Positions 43,212-55,084 of a stretch of DNA of 64,000 nucleotides are shown piece by piece. Position 1 is the first letter of the stretch. The number at the start of each line of letters is the position of its first letter. The DNA is from Hordeum vulgare subsp. vulgare (lineage: Eukaryota > Streptophyta > Magnoliopsida > Poales > Poaceae). The stretch is taken from NCBI RefSeq assembly GCF_904849725.1, contig NC_058519.1, forward strand, positions 110,100,881 through 110,164,880. The letters run 5' to 3'. The notes beneath the pieces are model-generated. The model was not told the DNA's origin and searched no databases. It was given only the letters and a program-made list of their open reading frames with translations. Both the position numbers and the translations under genes were made by a program.

Positions 43212-44166
43212 ACCGACGGGCTGGCCTCTCTGTTGAGCTTAGGTGGGGCTGCGACGTGTCGATATTCCGAGGTCGGGCATTACCCAAAAAAGTGTGTCTG
43301 GCCAGAGTGTTATCGAGCGTGACGGGTAATATGTTGTGCAGCCCTGCAGGGAAGAACTTATCTATTCGAATAGCCGTGTCCACGGTTACAGGACGACTTA
43401 GAGTTGTGCCCCGGTCTTATACAACTATAACTGTTACTTAAGTGGAATAGTTGCTCCGAGATTTCTTCCTCGCATGGATTCGAGGAAGGATCTGTGGGCG
43501 TGACCTCATTTAATATTGCTGCAACAATATGACTATAATTGTGTTACCTGTTCTACTCTCGTCTATTGCTGCAAGACCCCTGAAGATGCTAGTCTTCGAT
43601 AGGACTAGGCCTTCTCTCTCTATTCTCGCATTGCTGCAGTGAGTCCACATATAAACTCCTCCTTTGATACTGGTGCATACTTAGAATAGTTTTGATGTCA
43701 GTCTTACGAGTACTTTGGATGAGTACTCACCCTTGCTTTGCTCCCCCTTTGTCCCCTTGATCTGTCACTGCGACCAGATGATGGAGCCCAGGAGATGGAG
43801 TATCCCGCCGACGACGTGTGCTACCCCGACGGTACCTACTACTACGTGGAGGCCGCTGAAGAAGAGGAGTGGTTAGGAGGTTCCCAGGCAAGAGGCATCG
43901 CCTCGTTCGATTGTGTATCTTTTGTGCTAGCCTTCTCTAAGGCACCCCATGTTTAATGTCTGTACTCAGATATTGTTGCTTCCGCTGACTCGTGTGTTTA
44001 TCGAGCTTCTGTATTCTAGCCCTCGAGGCCCCTCGCTTGTAATATGAAGCTTGTATTGTTTTATTTGTGTCTAGAGTAGTGTTGTGATATCTTCCCACGA
44101 GTCCTTGAGTTTGATCGTACTCATTTGTGTGTATGATTAGCGTACGTTTAAATCGAGGGCGTCACA
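43212..44166 (+). repeat. right part of solo LTR B
   Basis: The 955 bp continue B after element C. The shared long-LTR block AGCCGTGTCCACGGT lies near 43371. The end, CGAGGGCGTCACA, is the LTR terminus. A 72-codon frame at 43738-43956 (acidic, with YYVEAAEEEEW) has no known domain; LTRs of this type often carry such a stretch. Confidence 0.85.
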
Positions 44167-44892
44167 ATAGGGTTGTCTTTAAACTAACCTTTGTGCTTGC
44201 AGATGCGTTTACTATATTGCTAGGTAGTAGCTTTAGTAGTAATAGCACAGATAGCACGACAACCTCGATGGCGGCACAATTATGGAGATCATGGTGTGGC
44301 GCCGGTGACGATGAAGATCATGTCGGTGCTTTGGTGATGGTGATCAAGAAGCGCAAGATCATGGCCATATCATGTCACTTATGAATTGCATGTGATTTTA
44401 ATCCTTTTATGCACCTTATTTTGCTTAAAACGACACTAGCATTATAAGGTGATCCCTCATTAAAATTTCAAGATAAAATTATGTTCTCCCCGACTGTGCA
44501 CCGTTGCGAGAGTTCGTCGTTTCGAGACACCACGCGATAACCGGGTGTGATAGACTCAACGTTCACATACAACGGGTGCAAAACAGTTGCACACGCGGAA
44601 CACTCGGGAACTTGACGAGCCTAGGATGTACAGACATGGCCTCATACACAAGAGACCGAAAGGTCGAGCATGAATCATATAGTAGATATGATCAACATGG
44701 AGATGTTCACCACTAAAACTATACTCAACTCACGTGATGATCAGACTTGAGTTAGTGAATTTGGATCATGCGACACTCGAATAACTAGAGGGTGTCTATT
44801 TGAGTGGGAGTTTATTAGTAATATGATTAGCTAAACTCAATTGTATTGAACATAGTCTAAGTAATCTTTGCAAAATTTTATGTTGTAGATCA
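44167..44892 (+). other. Copia A leader, second half
   Basis: Starts with the right ATAGG duplication and continues GGTTGTCTTTAAACTAAC, parallel to the F leader (48494 onward) and the E leader (56313 onward). It is non-coding up to the gag ATG at 44893. Confidence 0.85.
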
Positions 44893-45056
44893 ATGGCTCG
44901 CGCAATAACAACCCTGAATTTCAATATGTTCCTAGAGAAAGCTAAGCTGAAAGATGATGGTAGCAACATTGTAGACTGGGCGCGAAATCTGAGGCTTATC
45001 CTTCAAGCTGGGCAAAAGAATTATGTTCTCGATAAAGCGCTAGGAGCTGAACCACA
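44893..45056 (+). pseudogene. Copia A gag, first 54 codons
   Basis: Starts with an intact ATG (MARAITTLNFNMFLEKAKLK) and parallels F gag up to GAEPH. It is then cut by the start of another LTR at 45057. Gag of this family forms the virus-like particle. The frame continues into LTR sequence for a short distance but is meaningless there. Confidence 0.85.
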
Positions 45057-45100
45057 TGTTGGGGATCGTAGTAATTTCAAAAAAATTCCTATGCCATACA
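45057..45100 (+). mobile_element. G: first 44 bp of a third LTR type
   Basis: Starts TGTTGGGGATCGTAGTAATT and continues with a run of A and TTCCTA. This differs from the TGTTGGAA(A/T)TATGCC start of the BARE/Angela elements and resembles another common Triticeae LTR start (from memory). It begins exactly where A gag is broken and ends exactly where E begins, so E landed 44 bp into G. The rest of G lies beyond the window. Confidence 0.65.
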
Positions 45101-46202
45101 TGTTGGAAATATGCCCTAGAGAAAATGATAAATAGTTATTATTATATTTCCTGTTGAAAGATAATCATTCATTATCCAAGCTATAATTGTATTGAATGAA
45201 AACATATATACATGTGTGGATACATAGACAAAACAATGTCCCTAGAAAGCCTCTAGTTGGCTAGCCAGTTGATCAAGGATAGTCAAGGTTTTCTGGCTAT
45301 GTGCAAGTGTTGTCACTTGATAACTCGATCACATCATTAGGAGAATCATGTGATGGACTAGACCCAAACTATGAACGTAGCATATTGATCGTGTCGTTTT
45401 ATTGCTATTGTTTTCTGCATGTCAAGTATTCATTTCTATGACCATGAGATCATATAACTCACTCGCACCGGAGGAGTACCTTGTGTGCATCAAACGTCAC
45501 AACGTAACTGGGTGATTATAAAGGTGCTATACAGGTATCTCCGAAGGTTTCTGTTGAGTTAGTATGGATCGAGACTGGGATTTGTCACCCCGTGTGACGG
45601 AGAGGTATCTCGGGGCCCACTCGGTAATACAACATCAGACACAAGCCTTGCAAGCAATGTGACTAAGTGTAAGTCACGGGATCTTGTATTATGGAACGAG
45701 TAAAGAAACTTGCCGGTAACGAGATTGAAATAGGTATGCAGATACCGACGATCGAATCTCGGGCAAGTAACATACCGAAGGACAAAGGGAATGACATACG
45801 GGATTATATGAATCCTTGACACTGAGGTTCAACCGATAAGATCTTCGGAGAATATGTAGGATCCAATATGGGCATCCATGTCCCGCTATTGGATATTGAT
45901 CGAGGAGTGCCTCGGGGCATGTCTACAAAGTTCTCGAACCCACAGGGTGTGCACACTTAAGGTTCGGCGATGTTTAGTATAGTTGAGTTATATGTGTGGT
46001 TACCGAATGTTGTTCGGAGTCCCGGATGAGATCACAGATGTCACGAGGGTTTCCAGAATGGTCCGAAAACGAAGTTCGATATATAGGATGGTTTCATTTG
46101 GTTACCGGAAAGTTTTCGGGCATTACTGGCATTGTACTGGTAGTGATGAATGGGTTCTGGAAGTTCACCGGGAGGGCGGAAACCCACCCGGATGGAGCCC
46201 AA
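45101..46202 (+). repeat. 5' LTR of Copia E, left part
   Basis: 1102 bp ending in the target site CCCAA (46198-46202). It shares the AAATATGCCC start with A and has GAAAATGAT in place of GGCAATAAT nearby. The remainder is at 55085-55787. Confidence 0.9.
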
Positions 46203-47967
46203 TGTTGGAATTATGCCCTAGAGGCAATAATGAATATAGTTATTATTATAATTCCTGTATCAAGATAATCGTTTATTATCCATGCTATAATTGTATTGAA
46301 TGAAGACTTATATACATGTGTGGATACATAGACAAAACACTGTCCCTAGTAAGCCTCTAGTTGGCTAGCCAGTTGATCAAAGATAGTCAGGGTCTCCTGA
46401 TTATATCCAAGGTGTTGTTGCTTGATAACGGGATCACGTCATTAGGAGAATCACGTTATGGACTAGACCCAAACTAATAGACGTAGCATGTTGATCATGT
46501 CATTTTGTTGTTACTGTTTTCTGCGTGTCAAGTATTTGTTCCTATGACCATGAGATCATATAACTCACTGACACCGGAAGAATGCTTTGTGTGTATCAAA
46601 CGTCGCAACGTAACTGGGTGACTATAAAAATGCTGTACAGGTATCTCCGAAGGTGTTCGTTGAGTTAGTATGGATCGAGACAGGGATTTGTCACTCCGTG
46701 TGACGGAGAGGTATCTCGGGGCCCACTAGGTAATACAACATCACACACAAGCCTTGCAGGCAATGTGACTTAGTGTAAGTTGCGGGATCTTGTATTACGG
46801 AACGAGTAAAGAGACTTGCCGGTAAACGAGATTGAAATAGGTATGCGGATACTGACGATCGAATCTCGGGCAAGTAACATACCGAAGGACAAAGGGAATG
46901 ACATACGGGATTAAATGAATCCTTGGCACTGAGGTTCAAACGATAAGATCTTTGTAGAATATGTGGGATCCAATATGGGCATCCAGGTCCCCTATTGGAT
47001 ATTGACAGAGGAGTCACTCGGGTCATGTCTACATAGTTCTTGAACCCGCAGGGTCTGCACACTTAAAGTTCGACGTTGTTTTATGCGTATTTGAGTTATA
47101 TGGTTGGTTACTAAATGTTGTTCGGAGTCCCGGATGAGATCACGGACGTCACGAGGGTTTCCGGAATGGTTCGAAAACGAAAATTGATATATAGGATGAC
47201 CTCATTTGATTACCGGAAGGTTTTCGGAGTTACCGGGAATGACGAATGGGTTCCGGGTGTTCACCGGAGGGGGCAACCCACCCCGGGGAAGCCCATAGGC
47301 CTTGGGGGTGACGCACCAGCCCTTGGTGGGCTGGTGGGACAGCCCAAGAGGGCTCTATGCGCCAAGGATAGAAAATCAAAGAGAAAAGAAAAGAAAAAGG
47401 TGGGAAAGGAGAGAAGGACTCCACTTGGTGCGCAGCCCTTGGGGCTCCTTGAGCCTCAAGGCAAGCCTCCCCTCCCTCCTCCTATATATATGGAGCAATT
47501 AGGGCTGATTTGAGACAACTTTTCAAAGGCAGCCCGACCACATACCTCCACGGTTTTACCTCTAGATCGCGTTTCTGCGGAGCTCGGGCGGAGCCCTGCC
47601 GAGATCAGATCACCACCAACCTCCGGAGCGCCGTCACGCTGCCAGAGAACTCATCTACCTCTCCGTCTCTCTTGCTGGATCAAGAAGGCCGAGATCATCG
47701 TCGAGCTGTACGTGTGCTGAACGCGGAGGTGCCGTCCGTTCGGCACTAGATCGTGGGACGGATCGCGGGACGGTTCGTGGGACGGTTCGCGGGGCGGATC
47801 GAGGGACGTGAGGACGTTCCACTACATCAACCGTGTTCACTAACGCTTCTGCTGTGCGATCTACAAGGGTACGTAGATCGGAAATCCCCTCTCGTAGATG
47901 AACATCACCATGAGAGGTCTTCGTGCGCGTAGGAATTTTTTTGTTTCCCATGCGATGTTCCCCAACA
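46203..47967 (+). repeat. 5' LTR of Copia F
   Basis: 1765 bp from TGTTGGAATTATGCCC to TTCCCCAACA. Compared with the 3' LTR it lacks about 50 bp (present at 54490-54540), joined after GGACTCCACTT near 47425, and a short repeat of GTACCGGGAATG (54294-54305). A TATATATA box at 47483-47490 follows a CCTCCTCC stretch. Confidence 0.95.
47483..47491 (+). promoter_or_regulatory. TATA box of the Copia F 5' LTR
   Basis: TATATATAT directly after CTCCCTCCTCC. The same arrangement occurs at 29473 (A), near 54595 (F 3' LTR) and near 55305 (E). This matches a known BARE-1 LTR promoter position; use is not shown here. Confidence 0.6.
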
Positions 47968-49222
47968 GTGGCATCATGAGCTAGGTTCATGCGTAGATGT
48001 CTTCTCGAGTAGAACACAAAAGTTTTTGTGAGCGGTGATGTGCGTTCTGCTGCCCTCCGTAGTCTTTTCTTGATTCCGCGGTATTGTTGGATTGAACCGG
48101 CTTGGACCGACATTACTCGTACGCTTACGAGAGACTGGTTTCATCGCTACGAGTAACCCCCTTTGCTCAAAGATGACTGGCAAGTGTCGGTTTCTCCAAC
48201 TTTAGTTGAATCGGATTTAACTGAGGAGGTCCATGTATAAGGTTAAATAGCAATTCATATATCTCCGTTGTGGTGTTTGCGTAAGTAAGATGTGATCCTA
48301 CTAGATACCCATGGTCACCACGTGAAACATGCAACAACAAAATTAGAGAACGTCTAACTTGTTTTTGCAGGGTATGCTTGTGATGTGATATGGCCAACGA
48401 TGTGATGTGATATATTGGATGTATGAGATGATCATGTTGTAATAGATAATATCGACTTGCACGTCGATGGTACGGCAACCGACAGGAGCCATAGGGTTGT
48501 CTTTAAACTAACGTTTGTGCTTGCAGATGCGTTTACTATTTTGCTAGGATGTAGCTTTAGTAGTAATAGCATGAGTAGCACGACAACCCAGATGGCGACA
48601 CGTTGATGGAGATCATGGTGTGGCGCCGGTGACAAGAAGATCGTGCCGGTGCTTTGGTGATGGAGATCAAGGAGCACGAGATGATGGCCATATCATGTCA
48701 CTTATGAATTGCATGTGATGTTAATCCTTTTATGCACCTTATTTTTCTTAGAACGACGGTAGCATTATGAGGTGATCTCGCACTAAAATTTCAAGACGAA
48801 ATTGTGTTCTCCCCGACTGTGCACCGTTGCTACAGTTCATCGTTTCGAGACACCACATGATGATCGGGTGTGATAGACTCAACGTTCACATACAACGGGT
48901 GCAAAACAGTTGCACACGTGGAACACTCGGGTTAAGCTTGACGAGCCTAGCATGTGCAGACATGGCCTGGAACACATGAAACCGAAAGGTCGATCATGAA
49001 TCATATAGTTGATATGATTAGCATAGGGATGCTTACCACTGAAACTATATTCAACTCACGTGATGATCGGACTTGAGCTAGTGTAAGTGGGTCATGAACC
49101 ACTCAAATGACTAGAGAGATGTACTTTTTGAGTGGGAGTTTAGCAAGTAATTTGATTAAGTTAAACTCTAATTATCTTGAACATAGTCTAAGTCCACTTT
49201 GAATATATTTGTGTTGTAGATC
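47968..49222 (+). other. Copia F primer binding site and leader
   Basis: GTGGCATCATGAGC directly follows the LTR and aligns loosely with the initiator-Met site TGGTATCAGAGC. A, E and F share this variant. The leader is non-coding, about 1.25 kb long. It holds the segment (near 48490) that is interrupted by B in A and, further on, the E target of D. Confidence 0.8.
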
Positions 49223-52200
49223 TTGGCTCACGCGATAGTCACCCTGAATTTTAATACGTTCCTAGAGAAAGCTAAATTGAAAGATGATGGAAGCAACTTT
49301 GTAGACTGGGCTCGTAATCTTAAGTTGATCCTACAAGATGGGAAGAAGGATTATGTCCTTAATGCTGCGCTAGGACATGAACCACCCGCTACGGCTGACC
49401 AGGATGCTAAGAACGCTTGGTTAACACGTAAGGAGGACTACTCAGTAGTTCAATGTGCAGTCTTGTATGGCTTAGAACCGGGACTTCAACGTCGCTTTGA
49501 GCATCATGGAGCATATGAGATGTTCCAGGAGTTGAACTTTATCTTTCAGAAGAACGCCCGGATCGAGAGGTATGAGACCTCCGATAAATTCTATGCTTGC
49601 AAGATGGAGGAGAATTCGTCTGTTAGTGAACATGTGCTCAAAATGTCTGGGTACTCAAACCGTCTAGCTAAGCTGGGGATTGAACTCCCGCAAGAGGTTA
49701 TCACTGATAGAATTCTTCAATCACTGCCGCCAAGCTATAAGGGCTTTGTGTTGAACTACAACATGCAAGGGATGAACAAGTCACCCGATGAGTTGTTTGC
49801 GATGCTGAAAGTCGCAGAGTCTGAACTCCGTAAAGAGCATCAAGTGTTGATGGTGAATAAGACTACTAGTTTCAAGAGAAATGGCAAAGACAAGAAGGGC
49901 AATTCAAAGAAGAGCGGCAAGCCTGTTGCCAATCCGACGAAGAAACCCAAAGCTGGACCTAAGCCTGAAACAGAGTGCTACTATTGCAAGGGTATGGGTC
50001 ACTGGAAGCGCAACTGCCCCAAGTATCTGGCTGAAAAGAAGGCGGCCAAAGAAAAATCAGGTATATTTGATATACATGTTATTGATGTGTACTTAACCGG
50101 CTCTCGTAGTAGTTCCTAGGTATTCGATAGCGGTTCTGTTGCTCATATTTGCAACTCGAAACAGGAACTGCGGAATAGGCGAAGGCTGGCGAAAGATGAA
50201 GTGACGATGCGCGTAGGGAATGGTTCCAAGGTTGATGCAATCGCCGTCGGCACAGTTTCACTTCAGTTACCATCGGGATTAGTTATGAACTTGAATAATT
50301 GTTATTTAGTGCCTGCGTTGAGCATGAACATTATATTTAGATCTTGTTTATTGCGAGACGGTTACTCTTTTAAGTCAGAGAATAATGGTTGTTCTATTTC
50401 TATGAGTAACATCTTTTATGGTCATGCACCCAATGTGAGAGGATTGTTCATATTGAATCTTGATAGCGATACACATATACATAACATTGAGACCAAAAGA
50501 GTTAGAGTTAACAATGATAGCGCCATGTTTTTGTGGCACTGCCGCTTAGGTCATATTGGTGTAAAGCGCATGAAGAAACTCCATACCGATGGACTTTTGG
50601 AGTCACTTGACTTTGATTCACTTGACACATGCGAACCATGCCTCATGGGAAAGATGACTAAAAATCCGTTCTCCGGAACAATGGAGCGTGCCAGTGACTT
50701 ATTGGAAATCATACATACCGATGTGTGCGGTCCGATGAGCATGGAGGCACGCGGCGGATATCGTTATTTTCTCACCTTCACTGACGATTTGAGTAGATAT
50801 GGTTATGTCTACTTAATGAAGCACAAGTCTGAAACATTTGAAAAGTTCAAGCAATTTCAGAGTGAAGTTGAAAATCATCGTAACAAGAAGATCAAGTTCC
50901 TACGGTCTGATCGTGGGGGTGAATATCTGAGTTTCGAGTTTGGTGCTCACTTAAGACAATGTGGAATTGTTTCACAGTTGACACCGCCTGGAACACCACA
51001 GCGTAATGGTGTGTCTGAACGTCGTAATCGTACTTTATTAGAGATGGTGCGATCTATGATGTCTCTTACCGATTTGCCGTTATCGTTTTGGGGTTATGCA
51101 TTAGACACAGCTGCATTCACTTTAAATAGGGCACCTTCGAAATCCGTTGAGACGACACCATACGAACTGTGGTATGGCAAAAGGCCAAAGTTGTCGTTTC
51201 TTAAAGTTTGGGGATGTGATGCTTATGTCAAAAAGCTTCAGCCTGAAAAGCTGGAACCCAAAGCGGAAAAGTGCATCTTCATAGGTTACCCAAAAGAGAC
51301 AGTTGGGTACACCTTCTATCTCAAATCCGTGGGCAAAGTGTTTGTTGCTAAAAACGGAGCTTTTCTCGAGAAGGAGTTTCTCTCGAGAGAATTGAGTGGG
51401 AGGAAGATAGAACTTGATGAGGTTGTCGAACCTCTCATCCCTCTGGATGGTGGCGCCGGGCAAGGGGAAACCCCCGTCGTTGCGACGCCGGTTGAGGAGG
51501 AAGTTAATGATGATGATCATGAAACTCCGGTTCAAGTTCCTATCGAACCACGCAGGTCGACGAGACCACGTGCTGCTCCAGAGTGGTACGGTAATCCTGT
51601 TTTGTCAATCATGTTGTTAGACAATAATGAACCTGCAAATTATTAAGAAGCAATGGTGGGTCCAGATTCCAACAAATGGCTGGAGGCCATGAAGTCCGAG
51701 ATAGGATCCATGTATGAAAACAATGTGTGGACATTGGAAGTACTACCTGAGGGTCGCAAGGCTATTCATAACAAATGGATCTTTAAGAAGAAGACAGACG
51801 CTGACGGCAATGTGACCGTTTATAAAGCTCGACTTGTGGCAAAGGGTTTTTCACAAGTTCAAGGAGTTGACTACGATGAGACATTCTCACCCGTAGTGAT
51901 GCTTAAGTCCGTCAGAATCATGTTAGCAATAGCTGCATTTTTCGATTATGAAATCTGGGAGATGGATGTCAAAACGGCGTTCCTTAACGGTTTCCTTAAG
52001 GAAGAGTTGTATATGATGCAACCCAAAGGTTTTGTCGATCCTAAGAATGCTAACAAGGTGTGCAAGCTCCAGCGATCCATTTATGGACTGGTGCATGCAT
52101 CTCGGAGTTGGAACAAACGCTTTGATGAGGTGATCAAAGCATTTGGGTTTATACAAGTGGTTGGAGAATCTTGTATTTACAAGAAAGTGAGTGGGAGCTC

Positions 52201-53203
52201 TCTGGCGTTTCTAATATTATATGTGGATGACATATTGCTGATTGGAAACAACGTAGAGTTTTTGGAGAGCATAAAGGATTACTTGAATAAAAGTTTCTCT
52301 ATGAAGGACCTAGGAGAAGCTGCTTACATTCTAGGCATTAAGATCTACAGGGATAGATCAAAACACCTGATAGGACTTTCACAAAGCACATACCTTGATA
52401 AAGTTTCGAAAAGGTTCAAAATGGAACAGTCCAAGAAAGGGTTCTTGCCAGTTTTACAAGGTACGAGATTGAGTAAGACTCAGTGCCCAGCAACTGATAA
52501 AGATAGAGAGCATATGAGCACCGTCCCCTATGCTTCATCCATAGGATCTATCATGTATGCAATGTTGTGCACTAGACCGGACGTTAGCATGGCCATAAGT
52601 ATGGCAGGCAGGTTCCAGAGTAATCCAGGAGTGGATCACTGGACGGCGGTCAAGAATATCCTGAAGTACCTGAAAAGGACTAAAAAGATGTTTCTCGTGT
52701 ATGGAGGTGACGAAGAGCTCGCCGTAAATGGTTACGTCGATGCAAGCTTTGACACAGATCCGGACGACTCTAAGTCGCAGACCGGATACGTATTTATTCT
52801 TAATGGGGGTGCAGTAAGCTGGTGCAGTTCCAAGCAAAGCGTCGTAGCTGATTCTACAGGTGAAGCAGAGTACATGGCTGCCTCGGAGGCGGCTAAGGAG
52901 GGTGTCTGGATGAAGCAGTTCATGACGGATCTTGGAGTGGTGCCAAGCGCACTGAATCCAATAACCTTGTTCTGTGACAACACGGGTGCCATTGCCTTAG
53001 CAAAGGAACCACGGTTTCACAAGAAGACCAGACACATCAAACGACGCTTCAACCTCATCCGCGACTACGTCGAAGGGGAGGACGTTAATATATGCAAAGC
53101 GCACACGGATCTGAATGTAGCAGACCCGCTGACTAAACCTCTTCCACGGGCAAAGCATGATGAACACCAGAACTGTATGGGTGTTAGATTTATTACAATG
53201 TAA
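49223..53203 (+). pseudogene. Copia F gag-pol polyprotein with lost start codon and two stops
   Basis: About 1326 codons in one frame. Gag occupies residues 1-265 and ends in a CCHC zinc knuckle (CYYCKGMGHWKRNC). Protease follows with VFDSGSVAHICNS. Integrase has the HHCC finger (HCRLGHIGV...CEPCLMGK) and DDE residues in HTDVCGPM, RSDRGGEY and NGVSERRN. RT carries YVDDILLIGN. RNase H has GYVDASFDTD, GEAEYMA and CDNTGAIALAK. Three defects are visible: the initiator is TTG at 49223 (A has ATG), a TAG at 50117 just before the protease motif, where relatives have Trp, and a TAA at 51644 between integrase and RT. All catalytic residues appear intact. Confidence 0.95.
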
Positions 53204-53242
53204 TTCGCATGATGATGTGAGGGCTAGATTATTGACTCTACT

Positions 53243-53255
53243 GCAAGTGGGAGAC
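53243..53255 (+). other. polypurine tract of Copia F
   Basis: GCAAGTGGGAGAC directly precedes the 3' LTR, the normal plus-strand primer position. Confidence 0.85.
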
Positions 53256-55079
53256 TGTTGAAATTATGCCCTAGAGGCAATAATAAATATAGTTATTATT
53301 ATAATTCCTGTATCAAGATAATCGTTTATTATCCATGCTATAATTGTATTGAATGAAGACTTATATACATGTGTGGATACATAGACAAAACACTATCCTT
53401 AGCAAGCCTCTAGTTGGCTAGCCAGTTGATCAAAGATAGTCAGGGTCTTCTAATTATATACAAGGTGTTGTTGCTTGATAACTGAATCACGTCATTAGGA
53501 GAATCACGTGATGTACTAGACCCAAACTAATAGATGTAGCATGTTGATCGTGTCATTTTGTTGCTACTGTTTTCTGCGTGTCAAGTATTTGTTCCTATGA
53601 CCATGAGATCAGATAACTCACTCACACCGGAGGAATGCTTTGTGTGTATCAAATGTCACAACGTAAATGGATGACTATAAAGATGCTCTACAGGTATCTC
53701 CGAAGGTGTTCGTTGAGTTAGTATGGATCGAGACAGGGATTTGTCACTCCGTGTGACGGAGAGGTATCTCGGGGCCCACTCGGTAATACAACATCACACC
53801 CAAGCCTTGCAAGCAATGTGACTTAGTGTAAGTTGCGGGATCTTCTATTACGGAACGAGTAAAGAGACTTGCCGGTAAACGAGATTGAAATAGGTATGCG
53901 GATACTGACGATCGAATCTCGGGCAAGTAACATACCGAAGGACAAAGGGAATGACATACGGGATTATATGAATCCTTGGCACTGAGGTTCAAACGATAAG
54001 ATCTTCGTAGAATATGTGGGATCCAATATGGGCATCCAGGTCCCGCTATTGGATATTGACCGAGGAGTCACTCGGGTCATGTCTACATAGTTCTCGAACC
54101 CGCAGGGTCTACACACTTAAGGTTCGACGTTGTTTTATGCGTATTTGAGTTATATGGTTGGTTACTAAATGTTGTTCGGAGTCCCGGATGAGATCACGGA
54201 CATCACGAGGGTTTCCGGAATGGTCCGGAAACGAAGATTTCTATATAGGATGACCTCATTTGATTACCGGAAGGTTTTCGGAGTTACCGGGAATGTACCG
54301 GGAATGACGAATGGGTTCCGGGTGTTTACCGGAGGGGGCAACCCACCCCGGGGAAGCCCATAGGCCTTGGGTGTGGTGCACCAGCCCTTGGTGGGCTGGT
54401 GGGACAGCCCAAGAGGGCCCTATGCGCCAAGGATAGAAAATTAAAGAGAAAAGAAAAAAAAGAGGTGGGAAAGGAGAGAAGGACTCCACTTTCCAATCCT
54501 AGTTGGACTAGGATTGGAGGAGGACTCCTCCTCCCCTTGGTGCACAGCCCTTGGGGCTCCTTGAGCCTCAAGGCAAGCCTCCCCTCCCTCCTCCTATATA
54601 TATGGAGCAATTAGGGCTGATTTGAGACAACTTTTCAAAGGCAGCCCGACCACATACCTCCACGGTTTTACCTGTAGATCGCGTTTCTGCGGAGCTCGGG
54701 CGGAGCCCTGCCGAGATCAGATCACCACCAACCTCTGGAGCACCGTCACGCTACCGGAGAACTCATCTACCTCTCCGTCTCTCTTGCTGGATCAAGAAGG
54801 CCGAGATCATCGTCGAGCTGTACGTGTGCTGAACGCGGAATTGCCGTCCGTTCGGCACTAGATCGTGGGACGGATCGCGGGACGGTTCGTGGGACGGTTC
54901 GCGGGGCGGATCGAGGGACGTGAGGACGTTCCACTACATAAACCGCGTTCACTAACGCTTCTGCTGTGCGATCTACAAGGGTACGTAGATCGGAAATCCC
55001 CTCTGGTAGATGAACATCACCATGATAGGTCTTCGTGTGCGTAGGGAAATTTTTGTTTCCCATGCGATGTTCCCCAACA
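53256..55079 (+). repeat. 3' LTR of Copia F
   Basis: 1824 bp, beginning TGTTGAAATTATGCC (one G-to-A change from the 5' copy) and ending TTCCCCAACA. It retains about 50 bp (54490-54540) missing from the 5' LTR. Confidence 0.95.
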
Positions 55080-55084
55080 CCCAA

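Larger units (their letters stand above)
30438..44166 (+). mobile_element. solo LTR of a long-LTR Gypsy element (B), split by element C
   Basis: Begins TGTGACATCC and ends GGGCGTCACA, flanked by a perfect ATAGG duplication (30433-30437 and 44167-44171). With C removed it is about 3.55 kb and has no second LTR, primer site or pol, so it is a solo LTR left by recombination between two LTRs. Its layout parallels the 3.06-kb LTR of D: a TGT(G/A)ACATCC start, a GC-rich promoter-like block, an AT-rich middle and a shared AGCCGTGTCCACGG block (near 43371). Orientation is inferred from this similarity to D. Confidence 0.85.
28160..45056 (+). mobile_element. Copia A (BARE/Angela-type), 5' part, split by Gypsy B and truncated by Copia insertions
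   Basis: The element begins TGTTGGAAATATGCCC after GTTCC (28155-28159). Its pieces are the 5' LTR (28160-29935), primer site and leader (29936-30437, resuming at 44172), and the first 54 codons of gag (44893-45056). Removing 30438-44171 restores a leader that runs parallel to the uninterrupted leader of Copia F near 48490. The remainder of A, including its 3' LTR, must lie beyond the window. Confidence 0.9.
46203..55079 (+). mobile_element. Copia F (BARE-1/WIS-like), full-length and nearly intact
   Basis: 8877 bp, a usual BARE-1 length, flanked by perfect CCCAA duplications (46198-46202 and 55080-55084). It has two LTRs, a primer site, a 1.25-kb leader, one long gag-pol frame and a polypurine tract, all in the standard Copia order with integrase before RT. 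The frame has no frameshift, but the start codon is lost and there are two premature stops. Its place inside E's LTR and its preservation make it one of the younger insertions here. Confidence 0.95.

Noticed and set aside
30438..44166. B as a full element containing its own pol
   Set aside because: The only pol genes between its ends belong to C, which has its own LTRs on the opposite strand.
45101..46202. Reading the LTR at 45101 as the 3' LTR of Copia A
   Set aside because: Its continuation at 55085-55787 is followed by a primer site and leader, so it is a 5' LTR of another element, and a different LTR stub lies between it and A.
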